Positions 44,072 through 51,543 of a DNA stretch of 61,152 nt are shown one piece after another; position 1 is the first letter of the stretch, and every line of letters starts with the position of its first letter. Position numbers and translations under genes: made by a program. The notes under the pieces were generated by a model, which saw only the letters and a list, made by a program, of their open reading frames with translations, did no database searches and had not been told where the DNA came from. The stretch comes from JAATGA01 sp047605605 (lineage in GTDB: Bacteria; Pseudomonadota; Alphaproteobacteria; Rhodobacterales; Rhodobacteraceae): contig JASGFG010000010.1 of assembly GCA_047605605.1 (NCBI GenBank), forward strand, positions 1 through 61,152, in the 5' to 3' direction.

Positions 44072-44099
44072 GATAATACAATTTCCCGGCTGCCGTCAG

Positions 44100-44131
44100 G
44101 GAACCAAACGCGGTTTCCTGCGTTCGGTTCC
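44100..44131. promoter_or_regulatory. Symmetric bidirectional EcfG promoter for phyR and nepR-ecfG
   Basis: Plus strand: GGAAC 44100-44104, 16-base spacer, CGTT 44121-44124. Minus strand: GGAAC 44131-44127, 16-base spacer, CGTT 44110-44107. The two promoters interlock, and each -10 lies about 36 bases from its start codon (phyR 44160, nepR 44071). This predicts equal, self-amplifying expression in both directions. Confidence 0.93.
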
Positions 44132-44159
44132 CGGAAATATGCTTCAGGGAGCAAAAATA

Positions 44160-44969
44160 ATGCAGTCAAGCGCAGCGGCCGATCCCGTCACGATCGTCGC
44201 CCAGAATCTGCCGTTCCTGCGCCGCTATGCGCGGGCCTTGACCGGCAGTCAGGAGACCGGCGACCGCTATGCCGCCATGACGCTGGAGGCGATGCTGGAG
44301 GACAACTCTGCCCTTGGCGGAGCCGACGACCCAAAGGTTTCACTGTTCCGCGCCTTTCACCTGGTCTGGTCCAGCGCCGGCGCCCCCTTGGGCGATCCTG
44401 ACAATGCGCTGTCCAGCCGTGCGCAGGGCCATATGGCCGCGCTGACGCCCAACACGCGCGAGGCGCTGCTGCTGCACGCCATCGAAGGCTTCCGCTTCGA
44501 GGAAATCGCCCGCATCATGGATATCGAGCCCGCCGAGGCCGAGGAACTGGTCCAGATCGCCAAGCGCGAGATGGCGAAATCCGTCGCGGGGTCGGTCCTG
44601 ATCATCGAGGACGAGGCGATCATCGCCATGGACATCCAGATGATCGTCACCGAAATGGGGCATCGCGTGACCGGCATCGCCCGCACCCGGACCCAGGCGG
44701 TGGATCTGGCCGCCCGCGACAAGCCCGACCTCATCCTGGCCGACATCCAGCTTGCCGACCAGTCCAGCGGCATCGACGCGGTGAACGACATCCTGCGCCA
44801 GTTCGACGACCTGCCGGTGATCTTCATCACCGCCTTCCCCGAGCGGCTGCTGACCGGCGACAAGCCCGAACCCGCTTTCCTGATTGCCAAGCCCTATGCC
44901 GAAGATCAGGTCCGTTCCGCCGTCAGCCAGGCGATGTTCTTCGCCTCGACCGAGACGCTGGTTTCCTGA
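44160..44969 (+). CDS. phyR: General stress response regulator PhyR
   Basis: A 269-residue response regulator with an N-terminal sigma-like domain (residues 1-135; QNLPFLRRYARALTGSQ, LTPNTREALLLHAIEGF) and a C-terminal receiver (SVLIIEDEAIIAMDIQMIV). The phosphoacceptor is Asp in LADIQLAD near residue 194 and the FATGUY-type segment is VIFITAFPERLLTG. Phosphorylation exposes the sigma mimic, which captures NepR. The start MQSSAA with AGGGAGC upstream is preferred over the longer frame, which would run through the promoter. Confidence 0.96.
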   Translation: MQSSAAADPVTIVAQNLPFLRRYARALTGSQETGDRYAAMTLEAMLEDNSALGGADDPKVSLFRAFHLVWSSAGAPLGDPDNALSSRAQGHMAALTPNTREALLLHAIEGFRFEEIARIMDIEPAEAEELVQIAKREMAKSVAGSVLIIEDEAIIAMDIQMIVTEMGHRVTGIARTRTQAVDLAARDKPDLILADIQLADQSSGIDAVNDILRQFDDLPVIFITAFPERLLTGDKPEPAFLIAKPYAEDQVRSAVSQAMFFASTETLVS

Positions 44970-44991
44970 TCACGTCCCGGGATGGCTAAGG

Positions 44992-45150
44992 AAAAAGGGC
45001 CGCCCCTCGGGGCGGCCTTTCAGGTTCAGGGACATCAAGGGAAGCCGCCGGAGGGCTGATGGGGCAGCACGCCCTCCGGCATTCGGAAGACCGGGGAGAC
45101 AGGGACCCGGTCAGGCGGTTCCGCTGGCGGGGAAACAGCGCCATGGAACA
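44992..45150 (-). ncRNA. Putative EcfG-controlled structured small RNA, convergent to phyR
   Basis: A minus-strand EcfG promoter (45158-45182) is followed by no credible gene but by three hairpins: GACCGGG/CCCGGTC arms at 45089-45112, a perfect 10-bp stem GCCGGAGGGC/GCCCTCCGGC at 45047-45080, and a terminator at 44997-45019 ending in five T on the minus strand. The expected transcript is about 155-160 nt. A 38-codon frame (MFHGAVSPPAEPPDR...) is contained in it but lacks a clear ribosome binding site, so a tiny peptide is the alternative. Confidence 0.6.
44994..45020. terminator. Bidirectional terminator of phyR and the opposing putative sRNA
   Basis: AAAGGGCCGCCCC pairs with GGGGCGGCCTTT around a TC loop with one bulged G. 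The T run is longer on the minus strand (five) than on the plus strand (three). The rest of the 348-base gap 44970-45317 holds only the putative sRNA and the terminator of the next gene. Confidence 0.8.
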
Positions 45151-45157
45151 TATGTAA

Positions 45158-45182
45158 AACGCGCCGGAAGGGTCCGGGTTCC
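45158..45182 (-). promoter_or_regulatory. EcfG-type promoter upstream of the putative sRNA
   Basis: GGAAC (45182-45178) and CGTT (45161-45158) on the minus strand with a 16-base spacer. No coding gene starts downstream on this strand before the terminator at 44994. Confidence 0.75.
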
Positions 45183-45262
45183 CGCCGGAACGGGAAATTT
45201 CCCCCCATTCCTTCAACAGCCTTCGCTTTCCTGGCGGACCATCGCCTGTTGAAATGGCAAAA

Positions 45263-45286
45263 GCCGGGATGGCGAACCATCCCGGC
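45263..45286 (-). terminator. Intrinsic terminator of the exported-protein gene
   Basis: GCCGGGATGG (45263-45272) pairs perfectly with CCATCCCGGC (45277-45286) over a CGAA loop, and TTTT follows on the minus strand. It lies 32 bases after the stop of the gene at 45318. Confidence 0.85.
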
Positions 45287-45317
45287 CTGAAACTCGTTAA
45301 TGCGGGGAAACCCGGGG

Positions 45318-45815
45318 TCAGCCGTCCAGACGCTTGACGACCGCATCGGCAAAGGCATTCACCATGGCCTGATAATAGACCGGCGTATCCAGCGTCAGCG
45401 CGTGCAGGTCCGTGCCCGCCGGGAAGAAGGCCGAGGCCTGTTCGACCGAAACCGCCAGCGTAAAGCTTTGCAGGGCCGTGTTTTCCTTGTCGAAGACGTT
45501 CACATTGCCTTCCAGCTTGGTATTGGCCAGGTTGGTGATGTTCTGGAATGTGTTCGACAGTTCCACCTCGTTCACGTCGACCGAGATCACCACGCCGTCC
45601 TCGGACTGGCTGGTGGTGGCGCGGTCGGCCACGCGGGCGGAAATGGCGGCCTCCAGATCGGATTTGAGGTTGCCGAAGTATTTCGCGGCCTGCGCGTTCT
45701 GGATCGAACCCACGTCGGCGCTGACCTCCACCGCCTTCACCTTCATGTCTGCGGCGATGGCGGGCGCGGCCAGAAGCGACAGGGCCAGCGCGGTGCTGCT
45801 GAGAATGCGGATCAT
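45318..45815 (-). CDS. Exported protein of unknown function
   Basis: A 165-residue protein with a Sec signal peptide (MIRILSSTALALSLLAAPAIAA). The mature part is an alpha/beta protein with regions VEVSADVGSIQNAQAAKYFG and GVVISVDVNEVELSNTF, and no catalytic motif that I recognise. GGAG precedes the ATG at 45815; the seven-codon longer frame is less likely. It has its own terminator, so it is probably monocistronic. Location beside the stress island may be coincidental. Confidence 0.75.
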   Translation of the reverse strand: MIRILSSTALALSLLAAPAIAADMKVKAVEVSADVGSIQNAQAAKYFGNLKSDLEAAISARVADRATTSQSEDGVVISVDVNEVELSNTFQNITNLANTKLEGNVNVFDKENTALQSFTLAVSVEQASAFFPAGTDLHALTLDTPVYYQAMVNAFADAVVKRLDG

Positions 45816-45836
45816 CTTGTTCTCCATCTTTTGCAT

Positions 45837-46060
45837 GGCCGGTCCGGTCTGCCCGCCCGCAAGGGGCGGCAGTCGGTTCCGGGCATTGGTGGCATGACAG
45901 GTCCGGGCGCTGCGCCCGGATTACGGGGCTGGAACCCCCTGCCGGTCAGGGCAGGCCGTCTGGTGATTGTCCGTCTGGATCGTCATGTCGGGTCTCCAGG
46001 CACTCCATGCCGGATAAATGCCCGACATCGCCCGCTGGTTCCCTGCGGGCGGTGTTTTTT
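45837..46060 (+). ncRNA. Possible structured RNA ending in a strong plus-strand terminator
   Basis: An 11-bp stem ACATCGCCCGC/GCGGGCGGTGT (46025-46055) followed by TTTTT is an excellent plus-strand intrinsic terminator, yet no plus-strand gene precedes it. Upstream lie further hairpins, for example TCCGGGCG/CGCCCGGA near 45902-45920. The 5' end and promoter are not identified, so the extent is uncertain. Confidence 0.35.
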
Positions 46061-46069
46061 GCCTCGCGC

Positions 46070-47164
46070 CTATTCGGCGGCCACTGGGCGGGCTCTGGCC
46101 TCCAGCACCGGAATTGCCAGGCTCTGCGCCCTGAACCGCGCTTCCGCCCTGCCGGACAGGTGGGTCAGCCGCCCGGCGCAGATCGTGGCCTGCACCTCGC
46201 CCGTTTCAGGATCAACGACGACCAGATCGGCCCGCGCGCCAGCCGAAATGTTCCCGCGATCGGGCAGCCGAAGGATTTCGGCCGGGCCGGCAGAAACCAG
46301 CGCCCATGCCCGCGGCCAGCCGATCCGCGGCGCAAGGAGAAAGGCGGCGGCGGCCAGCGTTTCCGGCCGCCCGTCCGAGGCCAGCGCATCGCAGATCCCT
46401 TCGGCCAGCAGGCCCGTCACCACCGGATCGCCGGAAAGCAGGGCCGGGGCCGACAGGATCACCGGGCTCATCATCGCATGGGCCGCGGCCGCGGCGCGGC
46501 GCGTGGCGGGAAAGACCGCGATCCGTGCGCCGATCATCGAATGCCGCTCTCGCGTTTCGCCATCGGCATCGGCAAGGCTGCCGTAGGGCAGGGCCAGGTC
46601 GTCGAACGCTTCGGCCAGGCGGCACAGGTGGCGCGGCACCTCGCGCCGGTTCAGCCTTGCCAGCCGCAGGCATTCCCGCAGCTCGGGCGTGTCGGGGACA
46701 TCTTCCCCGGCGGTGTCGGCAAAGATGACCCCGTGCAGCAGCCCCGCCCGCGCCGCGGCCAGCAGGCGTTCTTCGTCGCGCACGGCGGTTTCCTCAGCCC
46801 GCAGATGCAGCCGGCTGTCGGCGGCCAGCCGCGTCCGCAGCCGCGAAAGGCGGATCATCGCCGCCTCGGCGCGGGCGGCGGCGCGCGGCCCGGCGGTCCA
46901 GCCCCAGTCCAGCGCCAGAACCCCGGTCGTCACGCCGCCAGCAGCCGCTGCCGTCAGCATCTCTGACGGGTCCGCATCCGCACAGGGCAGCGGGCAATGC
47001 GCATCCACGATGCCCGGCAGGATCAGGAATCCCGACAGATCGACCTCGGGCAAGGGGCCGCGCGTCAGCCGTCCGGCGGCAAAGGCCAGCGACCGGCGCT
47101 GCAAGGCGCCATCGCGCAGGACTTGGGCGCCGGTCAGGCGCAGGGGCGGCAGCGGTGCGGGCAT
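46070..47164 (-). CDS. PhnM-like amidohydrolase, probably catalytically altered
   Basis: A 364-residue amidohydrolase-fold protein. FLILPGIVDAHCPLPCADAD, GVTTGVLALDWGWTAGPR, MIGARIAVFPATRRAA and NISAGARADLVVVDPETG follow the PhnM order. The metal motif after LPGIVDAH is not the expected H-x-D/H form, and the PhnM GGSHSGN motif is replaced by PALLSGDP, so two expected metal ligands appear lost, while the late Asp (LASDG) remains. No other phn genes are nearby. The start MPAPLPPL at 47164 is preferred over a 29-codon extension. Confidence 0.7.
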   Translation of the reverse strand: MPAPLPPLRLTGAQVLRDGALQRRSLAFAAGRLTRGPLPEVDLSGFLILPGIVDAHCPLPCADADPSEMLTAAAAGGVTTGVLALDWGWTAGPRAAARAEAAMIRLSRLRTRLAADSRLHLRAEETAVRDEERLLAAARAGLLHGVIFADTAGEDVPDTPELRECLRLARLNRREVPRHLCRLAEAFDDLALPYGSLADADGETRERHSMIGARIAVFPATRRAAAAAHAMMSPVILSAPALLSGDPVVTGLLAEGICDALASDGRPETLAAAAFLLAPRIGWPRAWALVSAGPAEILRLPDRGNISAGARADLVVVDPETGEVQATICAGRLTHLSGRAEARFRAQSLAIPVLEARARPVAAE

Positions 47165-47240
47165 GGCTCTGGAACACGGTTGACGTTGGGTCCTGTGGAT
47201 AACCCGGCAAGGCAACGGCCATATGACGCAAGGATCGCCA

Positions 47241-47270
47241 TGGCCCGGCATTGCCCGGCATTGCCCGGCA
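47241..47270 (+). repeat. Short tandem repeat, three 10-bp units
   Basis: The unit TTGCCCGGCA occurs twice and once with one change (TGGCCCGGCA) in direct succession, in the promoter region between the divergent PhnM-like and CorA-like genes. Confidence 0.7.
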
Positions 47271-47350
47271 GGCAGAAGGCCGCTTGGCGCGCGCAGCCCT
47301 GCGGGCTAGGTCTTGGGACACTATCTCGCCGCCCTTGCCGGAGCCTTCAT

Positions 47351-48310
47351 ATGCTGACCGCCTATCGCGCCGCCAACGGCGTTCTGGAACGCCTGCCCGA
47401 AGGCGCATCCCTGAAGCAGGCGTTGTGGATCGATCTATACCAGCCCGAGGTTGCCGAAAGCATCGCCGTCGCCGCACTGGGCATCGAGGTGCCGACGCTG
47501 GAGGACATGGAGGAAATCGAGGTCTCGAACCGCCTTTACCGCGAACGCCGGGCCCAGGTGATGACGGTGGTGCTGCCCGGCGTCACCGGCGTTCCGGTGC
47601 CGGTGTCCATGCCTGTCAGCTTTGTCCTGACGCCGGAACGGATCGTCACGGTCCGCCACCATCGCCCCCGGTCGTTCGAGACCTATCCGCTGCGCGCCGA
47701 CAAGTCCGGCCCCGGATGCGACCGGCCGCCCGCGATCTTTCTGGGGCTGGTCGAGGAAATCGTTGGGCGGCTGGCCGATATTCTGGAAAACATCGGGCGC
47801 GAGCTGGATGACGTGGTGCGCGGCATCTATCGGCCCGGCCCGCGCGGGGCGACGCAGGCCACGTTGCAGGCCGCACTGGAAGGGATCGGCCGTGCGGGCG
47901 ATGTGGTGGGCAAGGTGCGCGTCTCTCTTATGACCCTGCAGCGGGCGGTGCTGTTCTTTTCCCACGGGCTGACGGGGGAGGATCTGGCCGAACTGCGTCC
48001 CGTGGCGGATGCGCGCGAACGCGACATCTCTGCGCTGGAGGTTCATGCCGACTTCCTTGCCAGCCGTGTGGGTCTGGCCTCGGACGCGGCGATGGGAATG
48101 ATCAATCTGGCGCAGAACACCACGATGCGGATCGTTTCGGTCCTGACTGTGCTGTTCCTGCCGCCCACCCTGATCGCCAGCATGTATGGCATGAACTTTG
48201 CCGTCATGCCGGAACTCAACCAGCCGTGGGGCTATCCGCTGGCGATTGGCATGATGGTCGGCTCGGCGCTGCTGACCTGGGGCCTGTTCCGCTGGAAAGG
48301 CTGGCTCTGA
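47351..48310 (+). CDS. CorA/ZntB-type divalent cation transporter
   Basis: A 319-residue 2-TM-GxN family protein. The large cytoplasmic N-terminal domain is followed by two C-terminal helices; the pore signature is MYGMNF after the first helix (IVSVLTVLFLPPTLIAS). CorA moves Mg2+ (Co2+, Ni2+) and ZntB zinc; sequence alone does not decide. The ATG at 47351 begins at MLTAYRAANG; the longer open frame overlaps the opposite gene and is a shadow. Confidence 0.9.
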   Translation: MLTAYRAANGVLERLPEGASLKQALWIDLYQPEVAESIAVAALGIEVPTLEDMEEIEVSNRLYRERRAQVMTVVLPGVTGVPVPVSMPVSFVLTPERIVTVRHHRPRSFETYPLRADKSGPGCDRPPAIFLGLVEEIVGRLADILENIGRELDDVVRGIYRPGPRGATQATLQAALEGIGRAGDVVGKVRVSLMTLQRAVLFFSHGLTGEDLAELRPVADARERDISALEVHADFLASRVGLASDAAMGMINLAQNTTMRIVSVLTVLFLPPTLIASMYGMNFAVMPELNQPWGYPLAIGMMVGSALLTWGLFRWKGWL

Positions 48311-48340
48311 GGCTGCGGTGGTCATCCCCCGGCGTTCACC

Positions 48341-48874
48341 TCAGCCCCGCATGGGCGGCCAGGGCCGTTCGGCCTCGGCGGCGATCCAGGCATTCACCCA
48401 GTCGGGCAGGTCCGGGCTGATGCCGGAATGTCCCAGGGCCCGCGCCACCTGCGCCGGATCGACCAGCCCCGCCTTCGAGGTGATGGCCGTGCGCAGCAGC
48501 GCCTGGCTGGTGCAATCGCCGTCCTTCCACATGCTCTGGTCCATGTAGAGAAAGCGGTGGTCCCAGCCGATGCAGCGCGAATGCATCTCCACCCGGTCGA
48601 AGACCCGTACCCTTCGGCGATAGCGCACGGCCGAGCCCGCAACCGTCAGGCCCCAGCCATGTTTCCTTGCCGCCGTCGAGAACCCGGCCCGGATCGCCAG
48701 CGGAATGCGCCCCAGATCGTAAAGCGTCAGGGTGCGGCCGTTGTTCAGCTCTCGCCACGGGTCGATGTCCTGCGGCCAGCAGATGTGATGCGAGACATGG
48801 GTGCCAAGGATGTCGAGTCTGGGCGCGTTGCGGAACTTCCACAACTCCTTGAACATGCGGGCATAGGGATACAT
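48341..48874 (-). CDS. Thioesterase-like (hotdog) protein
   Basis: A 177-residue protein of the acyl-CoA thioesterase-like/THEM6-type hotdog family. The segment HHICWPQDIDPWRELNNGRTL contains the position of the catalytic Asp/Asn in this family, and YRRRVRVFDRVEMHSRCIGWDHRFLYMD is the central strand pair. AAAGGAGCG precedes the ATG at 48874; the upstream extension is a shadow of yggT. Substrate unknown. Confidence 0.85.
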   Translation of the reverse strand: MYPYARMFKELWKFRNAPRLDILGTHVSHHICWPQDIDPWRELNNGRTLTLYDLGRIPLAIRAGFSTAARKHGWGLTVAGSAVRYRRRVRVFDRVEMHSRCIGWDHRFLYMDQSMWKDGDCTSQALLRTAITSKAGLVDPAQVARALGHSGISPDLPDWVNAWIAAEAERPWPPMRG

Positions 48875-49004
48875 CGGGCGCTCCTTTGCGCGGAATCGGT
48901 GGCGCAGCTTGACCGGCAGGTCAAGCGGAACGCGGCGGAAAGCCGTTGCCCTGCGGACGCGGGGCGGATACCCATGCACAACCTGTTGTGGCAAGGGCGT
49001 CCGC

Positions 49005-49292
49005 ATGACCTCGATCTTTGAAATCCTGATGATGGTGCTGAACATCGCGCAGTTCATCATCCTGGCCCATGTGATCATGAGCTGGCTGATCAACTTTCAG
49101 GTGCTGAACCTGCGCCAGCCGCTGGTCGGGCAGATCTGGTATGGCCTGAACCGCCTGCTGGAGCCGGTCTATTCCACCATCCGCCGGGTTCTGCCGCCGA
49201 TGGGCGGGCTGGATCTGGCGCCGCTGGTGGCGCTGCTGGCGGTCTATGCGCTTCGCATCGTGCTGATCAACAACGCCGCCGCCTTTTACTGA
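49005..49292 (+). CDS. YggT family membrane protein
   Basis: A 95-residue protein with two YggT-type hydrophobic segments and the typical ILAHVIMSWLINF and LNRLLEPVYSTIRRVLPPMGGLDLAPLVAL stretches. YggT proteins are implicated in osmotic tolerance and, in other phyla, in division-site or thylakoid organisation. It is divergent from the thioesterase gene and 63 bases upstream of recQ. Confidence 0.9.
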   Translation: MTSIFEILMMVLNIAQFIILAHVIMSWLINFQVLNLRQPLVGQIWYGLNRLLEPVYSTIRRVLPPMGGLDLAPLVALLAVYALRIVLINNAAAFY

Positions 49293-49355
49293 GCCTGACG
49301 CTCCGTTCACCCGGTGCGGGTCGGCTCTGGCCCGCGCATTCCGATGCGAAACCCG

Positions 49356-51401
49356 ATGACCGCTGATCCGCTTGCCCTTTTGCATTCCGTCTTCGGCTTT
49401 CCCGGCTTCCGTCCGGGGCAGGAGGAGATCGTCGCGGCCGTCACGGCAGGGCGGAACGTGCTGGCCATCATGCCGACGGGCGGGGGGAAATCGCTGTGTT
49501 TCCAGCTGCCGGCGCTGTGCCGGGGCGGGGTGACGGTGGTGATCTCGCCGCTGATCGCGCTGATGCGCGATCAGGTCCGGTCCCTGCGCGAGGCGGGGGT
49601 CGAGGCGGGCGCCCTGACCTCGGGCAACACGGACGAGGAAACCGAGGCCGTCTTTCAGGCGCTGGACGAGGGGCGGCTCAAAATCCTCTACATGGCGCCG
49701 GAACGGCTGGCCTCGGGCGGGGCGGCCAGCCTGTTGCGCCGGATCGGCGTCGGCCTGATCGCCGTGGACGAGGCGCATTGCGTCAGCCAATGGGGCCATG
49801 ACTTCCGCCCCGATTACCTGCGCATCGGTGAATTGCGCCGCGACCTTGGCGTGCCGCTGGCAGCCTTTACCGCAACGGCGGATGCCGAGACCCAAGGCGA
49901 AATCGTCACGCGCCTGTTCGACGGCGTGGCGCCCGAAACCTTCCTTCGCGGCTTCGACCGGCCGAACATCCACCTGGCCTTTGCCGTCAAGGACAAGCCG
50001 CGCGACCAGATCCTGGCCTTTGCCGCCGCACGGCGGGGGCAGTCGGGGATCGTCTATTGCTCCACCCGGTCCAAGACCGAGGTTCTGGCCCGCGCCCTGC
50101 ACGAGGCGGGGCATACGGCCGCCTTCTATCACGGAGGGATGGACCCCGACGAACGCCGCCGGGTGGAGATGCGGTTTCAGCAGGAGGACGGGCTGATCGT
50201 CGTGGCCACCATCGCCTTCGGTATGGGGATCGACAAGCCCGACATCCGCTGGGTCGCCCACGCCGACCTGCCCAAGTCGATCGAGGGCTATTATCAGGAA
50301 ATCGGCCGCGCCGGCCGTGACGGGGCAGCGGCCGAAACGCTGACGCTCTACGGCCCCGACGACATCCGCCTGCGCCGGTCGCAGATCGACGAGGGCGCGG
50401 CCCCCCCGGACCGCAAGCAGGCCGATCATGCCCGGCTGAACGCGCTGCTGGGTCTGGCCGAGGCGGCGGGCTGCCGGCGTCAGGTGCTGCTGGGCTATTT
50501 CGGGGAAACTGCGGCGCCCTGCGGCAATTGCGACCTCTGCGACCGCCCGGTCGAGGTCTTCGACGCGACCGAGGCGGTGCGCAAGGCCCTGTCGGCCATC
50601 CTGCGCACCGGCGAATGGTTCGGCGCGGGCCACCTGATCGACATCCTGACCGGCAATGCCACGCAAAAGGTGCGCGACAAGGGGCATGACCAGCTGCCGA
50701 CCTTCGCCGTGGGGCGCGACCTGACGAAACCAGCCTGGGGCGCGGTCTTCCGCCAGATGATGGGCCGCGATCTGGTCCGCCCCGACCCCGACCGTCACGG
50801 CGCCCTGCGCATGACCGAGGCCGCCCGCCCCATCCTGCGGGGCGAGGCCGCCATCGCCCTGCGCCGCGACACGATCCAGACCGCCACCGCCCGCGTCGCG
50901 GTCAAGGCCATGGTCGCGGACGAGGATGCGGCGCTTTTCTCCGCGCTCAAGGCGCAGCGCACCGCGCTGGCGCGGGCGGCGGATGTGCCCGCCTATGTGA
51001 TCTTTCCCGACCGCACTTTGATCGAGATGGCGGAACGCCGGCCCGCCACGCTGGACCAGATGGCCGGAATCACCGGCGTCGGCGCGAAAAAGCTGGAAAG
51101 CTATGGCGCGGCCTTTCTGGCGGTGATCAACGGCGAGGCGGCGCGCACCCATCCCGCCCGCCGCGCGCTGGCGGGTCGCGACGCGGGCGCCGTCTTCGAC
51201 CGCCTGCAAGAGGTGCAGCTGCACCTCATGCGCGGGCAGGACGGCATCGGCAAACCGCTCAGCCTGACCAACGGCGCATTGAAACGCATCGCCGAGGCGC
51301 GGCCTTCCACCCTCTCCGACCTCGACCGTGTGGGCGATCTGGGCCCGCAGAAACTGGAACGCTTCGGCGCGGCCTTCCTGGACGTGTTGCGCGAAGCCTG
51401 A
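49356..51401 (+). CDS. recQ: ATP-dependent DNA helicase RecQ
   Basis: A 681-residue superfamily 2 helicase. Walker A is MPTGGGKSLCFQLPAL, the DEAH box is VDEAHCVSQWGHDFRPDY, motif VI is QEIGRAGRDG, and the RecQ zinc site uses the cysteines of CRRQVLL and CGNCDLC. Two C-terminal HRDC domains follow (about residues 520-600 and 605-681), so the DNA-binding tail is duplicated. Several ATGs are possible; MTADPLALL at 49356 suits the family. Confidence 0.95.
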   Translation: MTADPLALLHSVFGFPGFRPGQEEIVAAVTAGRNVLAIMPTGGGKSLCFQLPALCRGGVTVVISPLIALMRDQVRSLREAGVEAGALTSGNTDEETEAVFQALDEGRLKILYMAPERLASGGAASLLRRIGVGLIAVDEAHCVSQWGHDFRPDYLRIGELRRDLGVPLAAFTATADAETQGEIVTRLFDGVAPETFLRGFDRPNIHLAFAVKDKPRDQILAFAAARRGQSGIVYCSTRSKTEVLARALHEAGHTAAFYHGGMDPDERRRVEMRFQQEDGLIVVATIAFGMGIDKPDIRWVAHADLPKSIEGYYQEIGRAGRDGAAAETLTLYGPDDIRLRRSQIDEGAAPPDRKQADHARLNALLGLAEAAGCRRQVLLGYFGETAAPCGNCDLCDRPVEVFDATEAVRKALSAILRTGEWFGAGHLIDILTGNATQKVRDKGHDQLPTFAVGRDLTKPAWGAVFRQMMGRDLVRPDPDRHGALRMTEAARPILRGEAAIALRRDTIQTATARVAVKAMVADEDAALFSALKAQRTALARAADVPAYVIFPDRTLIEMAERRPATLDQMAGITGVGAKKLESYGAAFLAVINGEAARTHPARRALAGRDAGAVFDRLQEVQLHLMRGQDGIGKPLSLTNGALKRIAEARPSTLSDLDRVGDLGPQKLERFGAAFLDVLREA

Positions 51402-51406
51402 CCCCC

Positions 51407-51441
51407 CTTCATCCTCTTTGCACAAATATCCTCGGGGGGAG
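51407..51441 (+). repeat. Dispersed repeat, copy 3 (diverged)
   Basis: CCTTCAT followed by a CACAAATATCCTCGGGGGGA core, similar in layout to copies 1 and 2. It directly follows the recQ stop, again a 3'-end position. Confidence 0.55.
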
Positions 51442-51543
51442 TCGCGGCACGCGACGGGGGGCAGACAGCCCCCCGCTCCGCTCGGCGATTGCGCCCCCCC
51501 GCCGCCGTGCTATACCCCGCCTGACAGGGGCCGGAGTCGCGAC

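Noticed and set aside
48921..51425. An 834-codon open frame on the minus strand
   Set aside because: It is antisense to recQ and yggT, with low-complexity Arg/Gln/His-rich sequence and no domain.
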